Below are positions 1 through 7,700 of a stretch of 8,404 nucleotides of DNA, one piece after another (positions within the stretch are counted from its first letter, which is position 1; every line of letters starts with the position of its first letter). A model generated the notes under the pieces. That model was not told where the DNA came from. It worked only from the letters and a program-made list of their open reading frames with translations, and searched no databases. The stretch is from positions 1-8,404 of the forward strand of contig CAAHDP010000130.1 of the NCBI GenBank assembly GCA_900770515.1, in the 5' to 3' direction. The position numbers were made by a program, and so were the translations under genes. The DNA is from an uncultured Prevotella sp. Lineage in GTDB: Bacteria > Bacteroidota > Bacteroidia > Bacteroidales > Bacteroidaceae.

Positions 1-2961
1 AATGAGCTACTGACTGTTACACAACAAACAGGAAAGATTAAGGGAACCATCGTCGATTCCAAAACAGGAGAACCTGTCATTGGAGCAAGTGTGAAAGTAA
101 AAGGCACCAAACTGGCTGCCGTAACCGACCTGAATGGTGAGTTTGAACTCAATACCCACGCCAACGCTACCCTACAGATTTCGTATGTCGGATTCAAGGA
201 GACTGAGGTGAAAGCCAGCAACGGCATGAAGATCTCACTGGAGGAAGACACCGAGTCGCTCGAAGAGGTTGTCGTAGTGGGATACGGCACTCAGAAGAAA
301 GAGAGCCTCACTGGTGCCATGGCAAATATCAAGGGAGAAAAACTGAAAGACATCACATCTGCCACCGTTGAAAACATGCTCAACGGCAAGGTTTCGGGTG
401 TGTATGTAGCTCCTGGTTCTGGTCGTCCTGGCTCTACGGGAGCCATTATTATCCGTGGACAGACTTCCATCAATGGTGCCACTGCTCCTCTCTGGGTTGT
501 GGATGGAGTCATTGTGGGCAACAGTGCCGGCGACCTCAACCCTGACGACATCGAGACGATGACCGTATTGAAGGATGCAGCCTCAACAGCCATCTATGGT
601 TCAGAGGGTGCCAACGGCGTCGTTGTCGTCACCACCAAGCAAGCCAAGCACGAAAAGATGTCTATCTCCCTGTCTGCCAAGGCCGGTCTGAGCACTTTGA
701 ACCGTGGCAACCTGGAGATGATGGACGGTGCGGAATTCTACGACTACTATAAGTCGTTCCAGAATGTGGAGTCTGTGAACTTCCCACGCTGGAACGAAGA
801 CCTGAGAAACTCCAACTTCGACTGGTTCAAGCTTGCCAAGAAGACCGGTTCTACCCAGGACTACAACCTGACCCTGAATGGTGGAAGCCAGAACATACAG
901 TCAATGTTCACCCTGGGCTATTTCAAGGAAGAAGGTGCCGTCAAGGGTTATGACATGAACCGCTACAGCACCCGTATCAAGGTGGTTTACAAGCCTTACG
1001 AGTGGCTCACCATCAAGCCGAACATCAGCGGTTCACGCACCAACGACAAGGACAAGCAGTATAGCGTGGGCGCCATGTATTCCATGATGCCATGGGATAG
1101 CCCTTACGATGAGAACGGCAACCTGGTGCCAAACTACTATGACGGATGGGTGAACTCCAAGGCAACCAACTATCTGAACGACCTTGCCGCAGGCAACTAC
1201 TCAACAAGTACCACCTACGACCTGTCTGGCGGATTGGATTTCGACATCAAGATAGCTCCTTGGCTCACATTCTCATCTGTCAACAACTACAGTTACTACA
1301 ACAGCCAGACTCACGGCTACTACGATCCGAAGTCAAGTTCAGGCGAGGGAGTGAATGGCCGCACCACAGAGTACAACTATGTATCTACCCGCCGCTATAC
1401 CAACCAGTTGCTCCGTTTCAAGAAGAGCTGGGGCAAGCACAACGTCAACGCTTTGCTCGCCTACGAGTTCAACGACTATGAAATGAAGTATACCGATGTA
1501 TATGCCACAGGATTCATCTCAGGATTCGAGGACTTCATGACAGCTGCCAAGCCGGAGATGGCCAACGGTTACCGCACGGCATGGGCAAAGCAGTCTTACT
1601 TCACACAGTGGCGTTACGACTACGACAGCCGCTACTACGGAGAGCTTTCATTGCGCCGTGACGGCCGTTCCAACTTCGGTTCCAACAACCGCTATGGCAA
1701 CTTCTTCTCCGTAAGTGGAGCATGGAACATCAACAACGAGTCATGGTTCAAGGCAGACTGGGTAGACCAGCTCAAGCTGCGCGCCGCCTTCGGTTCTGTA
1801 GGTAATGTGCCTACCTCCCTCTATCCATCCTACTCTCTCTACTCAGTGGGTGCCACCTATAATGAGAATCCAGGTGCGCTCATCTCCCAGATTGGAAACA
1901 AGGACCTGACATGGGAGAAGACCTATACCACAGGCGTGGGTGTGGATGCCTCCTTCTGGCAGAACCGCCTGCATGCCACCCTCGACTACTACATCAAGAA
2001 CACCAGCAACATCCTCTACCAGGTGCCTGTAACGGGACTGGTGGGCGTGACATCCATCTGGAAGAACATCGGCAAGATGCGCAACACCGGTATCGAGCTC
2101 ACCGTTGGCGGAGACATCATCCGCACAAAGGACCTGACATGGAATGTTACAGCCAACATCTCCCACAACAGCAACGAACTGAGAGACCTCTACAAGCAGC
2201 GTGATGCCAACGGCAACTATGTAGTGAAGCCAGTGCTGATCAGCGACGGTACATCGATTGCAGGTACAGCACAGCGCATCCTTGAGATTGGCGAGCCTGT
2301 AGACACCTATTATATGAAGGAATGGGCTGGCGTTAACCCAGAGGACGGTAAGCCACAGTGGTATATGGACGATGCGAATGGCAACAAGGTGGTAACCGAC
2401 AGCTATTCCAAGGCTTCATACTACAAGTGTGGCAAGGCATCTCCTGATGTATATGGCAGCTTCTCCACCTCTCTGTTCTACAAGAACTTCGACCTGCAGG
2501 CAAACTTCGGTTATTCACTTGGCGGCCAGATCTACAGCTACTATCGCCAGGAGTTCGACTCCGACGGAGCCTATGCCGGCGACCGCAACCAGATGAAGCT
2601 GCAGAAGGGCTGGAGCCGCTGGGAGAAGCCAGGCGACATCGCCACTCACCCACGTGCCATGTACAACAACCAGGACAAGGGTAACCTGGCATCATCACGC
2701 TATCTGGAAAGCTCAGACTACCTGAAGTTGCGCTCACTCACCCTGGGTTACAACTTCGATTTGAAGAAGTATGGCATCCAGACCCTGCGCCTCTCTGTAT
2801 CAGGCGAGAACCTGTTTACCATCACCGACTATTCTGGCGTTGACCCAGAGTTGCCAGCAGGCACCAACGACAAGGGAGTGCTGAGCGTAACCAACACTGG
2901 AGGCACTTCAGTTTATCCAGCCGTACGCAAGTTTATGCTTGGTGTTAACTTAACATTCTAA
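1..2961 (+). CDS. SusC/RagA-family TonB-dependent outer-membrane transporter (5' end outside window)
   Basis: This is the outer-membrane barrel that imports a glycan using TonB energy, paired with the SusD protein encoded next. Frame 1 is open from the first base, giving 986 visible residues and a TAA at 2959-2961. The GTG at position 91 is internal, because family sequence continues upstream of it. Visible residues about 10-80 form the carboxypeptidase-regulatory-like beta domain (GKIKGTIVDSKTGEPVIGAS, then TDLNGEF). The TonB-box-like stretch VVVGYGTQKK is at 91-100. The plug follows, with the SusC signatures LKDAASTAIYG (190-200) and GANGVVVVTTK (203-213). The rest is aromatic-rich beta barrel ending in LGVNLTF, with the terminal Phe typical of outer-membrane barrels. 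Only the signal peptide and a few residues are probably missing, for a full length near 1000. Of 34 Arg codons, 32 are CGC or CGT. The family call is very secure; the substrate cannot be read from this protein alone. Confidence 0.97.
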   Translation, partial: NELLTVTQQTGKIKGTIVDSKTGEPVIGASVKVKGTKLAAVTDLNGEFELNTHANATLQISYVGFKETEVKASNGMKISLEEDTESLEEVVVVGYGTQKKESLTGAMANIKGEKLKDITSATVENMLNGKVSGVYVAPGSGRPGSTGAIIIRGQTSINGATAPLWVVDGVIVGNSAGDLNPDDIETMTVLKDAASTAIYGSEGANGVVVVTTKQAKHEKMSISLSAKAGLSTLNRGNLEMMDGAEFYDYYKSFQNVESVNFPRWNEDLRNSNFDWFKLAKKTGSTQDYNLTLNGGSQNIQSMFTLGYFKEEGAVKGYDMNRYSTRIKVVYKPYEWLTIKPNISGSRTNDKDKQYSVGAMYSMMPWDSPYDENGNLVPNYYDGWVNSKATNYLNDLAAGNYSTSTTYDLSGGLDFDIKIAPWLTFSSVNNYSYYNSQTHGYYDPKSSSGEGVNGRTTEYNYVSTRRYTNQLLRFKKSWGKHNVNALLAYEFNDYEMKYTDVYATGFISGFEDFMTAAKPEMANGYRTAWAKQSYFTQWRYDYDSRYYGELSLRRDGRSNFGSNNRYGNFFSVSGAWNINNESWFKADWVDQLKLRAAFGSVGNVPTSLYPSYSLYSVGATYNENPGALISQIGNKDLTWEKTYTTGVGVDASFWQNRLHATLDYYIKNTSNILYQVPVTGLVGVTSIWKNIGKMRNTGIELTVGGDIIRTKDLTWNVTANISHNSNELRDLYKQRDANGNYVVKPVLISDGTSIAGTAQRILEIGEPVDTYYMKEWAGVNPEDGKPQWYMDDANGNKVVTDSYSKASYYKCGKASPDVYGSFSTSLFYKNFDLQANFGYSLGGQIYSYYRQEFDSDGAYAGDRNQMKLQKGWSRWEKPGDIATHPRAMYNNQDKGNLASSRYLESSDYLKLRSLTLGYNFDLKKYGIQTLRLSVSGENLFTITDYSGVDPELPAGTNDKGVLSVTNTGGTSVYPAVRKFMLGVNLTF

Positions 2962-2974
2962 ATTCTTGACAACA

Positions 2975-4708
2975 ATGAAAATGAATAAAAGTATATTGAT
3001 GCTCATGCTTGGCGCAACCCTCCTGGGTTCTTGCGACATTGAGCGTTTCCCGACCTACAGCATGTCGGACGAACAGATAAAGAACAATCCTGCGAGCAAC
3101 CTCGATGCCTTGCTCAACGGTATGTATGCTCAGCTCAAGAGCTGGTCTGACCCTATGCACCGTTGCGGAGAGTATGCAGGTGACAACATGGTGATCCGTG
3201 GTTCTTCAACCGATGCCTTCTTCGAGTTCATCACCTATTCACGCACGCCGAACAACTATCGTCTGCAGAGCTTCTGGGACTCAGGCTACAAGGCCATCGC
3301 ACAGGCTTCCAACATCATCAACATGATAAATGAGGGACAAAGCACCGAAATCGACAACTCACTCGGCGAATGCTACTACGTGCGTGGCATGATGTATTTC
3401 TACCTCTGCCGTGCCTACGGTCGTCCTTACTACCAGGCACCAGAGAAGAACCTGGGTGTGCCTATCGTAAACGGTACCCCAGACAACATCCTCGACCTGC
3501 AGCTCGGCGACCGTGCCACCGTGCAGCAGACCTACGAGCAGGCCATCAACGACCTGAAGAAGGCAGAGCAGCTGCTCAGCACGAACCGTGGTCCAGCCTA
3601 CGCATCAAAGGCAGCAGCCCAGGCGATGCTCTCACGCATCTATCTCTATATGAGCGGCACCTACGAGAACCCTAACCGGGAGTATGCACAGCTCGCCGTT
3701 GACTATTCCAACAAGGTAATCGGAAACAGCGACTACTCTCTGCTTCCACGTGAGGAGTTCATGAAGTACAACACCATCGTTCCTGAGAACAACCCGGAGG
3801 ACATCTTCGTGGTGAAGCGTGTGGCTTCTGAATACTCAGGCTATGACCACTACTATGGAATCGGCGGTATGTATTCCAACATCGGTGGCATGGGATGGGG
3901 CGAGATGTACGCCAGCGAGAAATACATCGACCTGCTCAACGAGACGGGCCGCAACGACTGGCGTCCTGCATCAAAGAAGATCGTAGATGCACGTGCCAGC
4001 TTCATCGAGCCTACATACACCGAAGACAACAAGGAAGTGTTCCGCTTCGTATATGTGGGCAGCGACGGCAACAAGCACTATGCCCAGTTCGACACCAAGC
4101 ACAATGGCGACAAGGTATCCTGCACCGACAAGAACGGCAACTCCTACGACCTCACTCTGGTCAGTGCCGACGACGAGTACTATACCATCAACTATAATGG
4201 CACAGAGTATCAGGGCATGCTCGACAACTACATCACCGTGAACCGTGAGTATCCACAGTTCTACATCGTGAAGTGTTCGCGCGAGGGTGAGGACTCTCAG
4301 CTTCACTCACCGGTCATCAGCCGTCTGGGCGAGATTTACCTCAACCGTGCAGAGGCATACGCCAAGCTCGGCGAATATGACAAGGCGCTCACCGACCTCA
4401 ACACCATCCGCAACCGCTCCATCGTAAACGGTGGTTATCCTGCAGGTAAGCTCAACGCCGACAACGCCTTCGAACTGATTGACAAGGAGCGCCAGCTGGA
4501 ACTTGCCTACCAGGCAGAGCGCAGCTATGACGTGTTCCGCAACGGTCACTCGCTGACACGCGACTACCCAGGTCCTCACAACCAGCACGAGGAGGTGAAG
4601 GCATCTGACTATCGCGTAACATACTATATCCCTCAGAATGCCATCAACGCATATCCTGGCACTCTTACCCAGAACCCTACCGACAACAGCGGTGTGATCC
4701 TGAAGTAA
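2975..4708 (+). CDS. SusD/RagB-family surface glycan-binding lipoprotein
   Basis: This 577-residue protein is the extracellular lid that binds the glycan over the SusC barrel. I place the start at the ATG at 2975, 13 bases after the susC stop. An upstream in-frame TTG at 2966 adds only three residues and is less likely, and an ATG at 2981 is also possible. The N-terminus is a lipoprotein signal: Lys2/Lys5, a hydrophobic core, and lipobox LLGSC with Cys20. Cys20 is followed by acidic DIE, in keeping with surface-export signals of Bacteroidota lipoproteins. The SusD N-terminal region has the usual SFWDSGYKAIAQASNIINM-type helix and TPR-like helices. The C-terminal RagB/SusD region carries IYLNRAEAY (454-462) and the ERQLELAYQAERSYDVFRNG signature (505-524), ending with YYIPQNAINAYPG. 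No Shine-Dalgarno is visible, as is usual in this phylum. All 29 Arg codons are CGN, matching susC. It is surely co-transcribed with susC. Residues about 354-440 form a Gly/Asp/Tyr-rich, probably beta-rich segment between the TPR part and the C-terminal signature. Confidence 0.97.
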   Translation: MKMNKSILMLMLGATLLGSCDIERFPTYSMSDEQIKNNPASNLDALLNGMYAQLKSWSDPMHRCGEYAGDNMVIRGSSTDAFFEFITYSRTPNNYRLQSFWDSGYKAIAQASNIINMINEGQSTEIDNSLGECYYVRGMMYFYLCRAYGRPYYQAPEKNLGVPIVNGTPDNILDLQLGDRATVQQTYEQAINDLKKAEQLLSTNRGPAYASKAAAQAMLSRIYLYMSGTYENPNREYAQLAVDYSNKVIGNSDYSLLPREEFMKYNTIVPENNPEDIFVVKRVASEYSGYDHYYGIGGMYSNIGGMGWGEMYASEKYIDLLNETGRNDWRPASKKIVDARASFIEPTYTEDNKEVFRFVYVGSDGNKHYAQFDTKHNGDKVSCTDKNGNSYDLTLVSADDEYYTINYNGTEYQGMLDNYITVNREYPQFYIVKCSREGEDSQLHSPVISRLGEIYLNRAEAYAKLGEYDKALTDLNTIRNRSIVNGGYPAGKLNADNAFELIDKERQLELAYQAERSYDVFRNGHSLTRDYPGPHNQHEEVKASDYRVTYYIPQNAINAYPGTLTQNPTDNSGVILK

Positions 4709-4722
4709 CCCACTGAAGGGAT

Positions 4723-4739
4723 AACAGAAAACATCTGTT
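4723..4739 (+). other. Short inverted repeat in the susD-GH31 gap
   Basis: The 45-base gap (4709-4753) contains AACAGA (4723-4728), a five-base loop, and TCTGTT (4734-4739), a perfect 6-bp stem. A short T run and then an A-rich stretch follow, but no long U tract, so it is a weak candidate for a rho-independent terminator. It could act as an RNA processing or stabilising hairpin that uncouples susCD levels from the enzyme gene, or it could be chance. The rest of the gap shows no Shine-Dalgarno and no convincing promoter. Confidence 0.25.
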
Positions 4740-4753
4740 TCAAATAAAACGAA

Positions 4754-7700
4754 ATGAATAACATCTATAGAAAAATGTACGTTGGCAATGCATTGGCAGT
4801 GGCTGTAAGCCTGCCTATGGTTGCCAACGCTACCAACGAAACTCCGTCTGCTTCGACAGCCATCACAGCACAGGCTGCGCAGGCAGACGGCGTGCAGATT
4901 CTTAGAATCAACCCGACAACCGTAGAACTCTGCTTCGCCAACCACCGCAGAGTGGCAGTTGACTTCTACGGCGAGAACATCTTCAGAATCTTTGAAGACC
5001 ACAACGGTGGCGTGATGAGAGACCCGGAGGCAAAGCCTGAGGCTCACATCCTGGTGGACAACCCACGCACCAAGGTAGGCAGCCTGCAGATTACTGAGCA
5101 GGGCGATGAAATCACCCTCGCCAGCAGCAAGGCAAAGGTTATCTTCAACAAGACCACCGGACTGTTCAAGATTGTAAACGCCGAGAACGGCAAGACCGTG
5201 GCTACCCAGAGCGCACCATCCACCTTCACTCCGGAGAAGGTGACGCTCACCCTCCAGGAGCAGCCAGACGAATACTACTTCGGCGGTGGCGTGCAGAACG
5301 GACGCTTCTCTCACAAGGGCGAAAAGATTGAAATCGTGAACACCAACAACTGGGTGGATGGCGGCGTGGCTTCACCTGCCCCATTCTACTGGTCTACAGC
5401 CGGCTATGGCTTCATGTGGTACACCTTCAAGCCGGGACTCTACGACTTCGGTTCCACCCAGAAGGGCAGCGTGAAGCTATCCCACGAATCGAAGAACCTC
5501 GACGTATTCTTCATGGTGGGCGAAAAGCCTACCGACCTGCTGGGCGAATACTATCAGCTGACGGGCAACCCAGTGCTGCTGCCTAAGTTCGGTTTCTACG
5601 AGGGACACCTCAATGCCTACAACCGTGACTACTGGAAAGAGGCAGACAAGGGTCGAACCATGACCTTCGAGGACGGCAAGAGCTACAAGGAGAGTGCCAG
5701 CGACAAGACGGGTATCAAGGAGTCGCTCAATGGCGAGAAGAACAACTATCAGTTCTCTGCCCGAGCTGCCATCGACCGCTACGTGAACCACGACATGCCT
5801 CTGGGATGGTTCCTGCCTAACGATGGATACGGAGCCGGTTATGGCCAGGAATCAACCCTCGACGGCAACATCGAGAACCTGAAGCAGTTTGGCGACTATG
5901 CCCGCAAGCACGGCGTGGAGATTGGTCTCTGGACCCAGTCAGACCTTCACCCTAAGGACAGCATCGAGGCACTGTTGCAGCGCGACATCGTGAAAGAGGT
6001 GGGCACCGCAGGAGTGAGAGTGCTCAAGACCGACGTGGCATGGGTGGGCGACGGCTACTCCTTCGGACTCAACGGCGTGAGCGACGTGGCGCAGATCATG
6101 CCTTACTATGGCAACAACGCACGCCCATTCATCATCTCTCTCGACGGATGGGCAGGCACACAGCGATATGCATCCATCTGGTCGGGCGACCAGACGGGTG
6201 GCGACTGGGAATACATCCGTTTCCATATCCCTACCTTCATCGGCGCAGGTCTTTCCGGTCTCTCCAACATCACCTCCGACCTGGACGGTATCTTTGGCGG
6301 AAAGAACCCAATCATGAACATGCGCGAGTTTGAATGGAAGACCTTCACTGCGATGGGACTCAACATGGACGGCTGGGGCTCCAATGCCAAGTATCCGTTC
6401 ATCCTCGGCGAACCATCAGCATCCGTCAACAGAACTTACCTCAAGCTGAAGTCAGAACTGATGCCATACATCTACACCGCAGCCCAGGAGGCTGTGACCG
6501 GCAAGCCGTTGATGAGAGCGATGTTCCTCGACGATCCGAACCCTTACACCCTGGGCAAGGCTACGGAATATCAGTTTATGTGCGGTCCTTACTTCCTCGT
6601 GGCTCCTATCTACAAGGAGACCAGGATGGACAAGCAGGGCAACGACATCCGTAACGGCATCTATCTGCCTGAGGGAGAATGGGTGGATTACTTCAACGGA
6701 AAGGTATACCAGGGCGGAAGAATCATCAACGAGTTTGATGCGCCTTACTGGAAACTGCCTGTGTTCGTGAAGAGAGGGGCCATCATTCCGATGGTGAACC
6801 CTAACAACAACGTTTCGCAGATAGACAACACCAACCGCATCTTCGAGCTTTATCCATACGGAGAGTCTGACTACAGTCTCTATGATGATGATGGCAAGAC
6901 CGAGCTCTACCGCATCGGTGAGCACGCCACAACCCACATCCACTCCTCATTGGTTAAAGACCGTCTCACCGTCAATATCGACAAGACCGAGGGCAACTTT
7001 GCCGGACAGGAGAAGAACCAGTCTACAGAGATTCGCATCAACGTGAGCCAGGCTCCCAAGAAGCTGGTTGCCAAGATGGGTGGAAAGACTGTGAAACTGA
7101 CAGAGGTGAGCACGATGGAGGCTCTCCGCTCCACAGAGAACGCCTGGTTCTACGACAAGGCTCCACAGTTCAACCGCTTTGCCACCAAAGGCAGCGACTT
7201 CGAGAAAGTGGACATCACAAAGAACCCGATGGTATGCATCCATCTGGCAAAAACCGACGTGACTGCCAATGCCATCGAGCTTCGCATGGACGGCTACCAG
7301 TTCGACAACAGCGATGCCCTGCTCAAATCAGCAGGTGCACTGAACGCCCCTCAAGCTAGCCTGAAGGACGCAGAGGGCGCCAACAAGGCGTTCACCATCA
7401 CTGCAGCATGGGACAAGCAGGCAAACGCAGACTATTATGAAGTGAAGATTGACGGTATGCTCCACTCCACCATCCGCAGCACTGAATTCACCATCGAGAA
7501 TCTGAAACCAGAAACCGAGTATGACATACAGGTGAGAGCGGTGAACAAGGACGGGGCATCAGAGTGGACCACTCTGAAGGGACGCACCATCAAGGACCCT
7601 CTCGACGAGGCAATCCGTGACATCACAGCCACCAACTCCACCCCAGACTGGGAAGGACTGGAGGTAGCCAAGATGTTCGACTTCAACGAGAAGAACTACT

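Noticed and set aside
91..93. GTG as the start of the SusC-like gene
   Set aside because: The frame is open to base 1 and the residues before it (GKIKGTIVDSKTGEPVIGAS) are the conserved beginning of the regulatory-like domain, so the true start is outside the window.
2966..2971. TTGACA resembling a -35 promoter box, or TTG as the susD start
   Set aside because: It lies in the 13-base susC-susD gap with no room for a promoter before the ATG. Bacteroidota promoters use different -33/-7 elements, and the ATG at 2975 gives a normal lipoprotein signal.
3370..3675. Out-of-frame + strand reading frame inside susD
   Set aside because: The overlapping susD frame carries clear family signatures. This Arg/Ala/Pro-rich translation is a frame-shifted shadow.
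4307..5314. A 335-codon open reading frame on the - strand
   Set aside because: It crosses the end of susD, the gap and the start of the GH31 gene antisense. Its translation is Val/Leu/Cys-rich with no recognisable domain, as expected for a shadow of genes with C/G-rich third positions.
6452..6943. A 163-codon open reading frame on the - strand
   Set aside because: It lies fully antisense inside the GH31 coding region, which is continuous and well matched to family motifs on the + strand. The - strand product shows no domain or signal.
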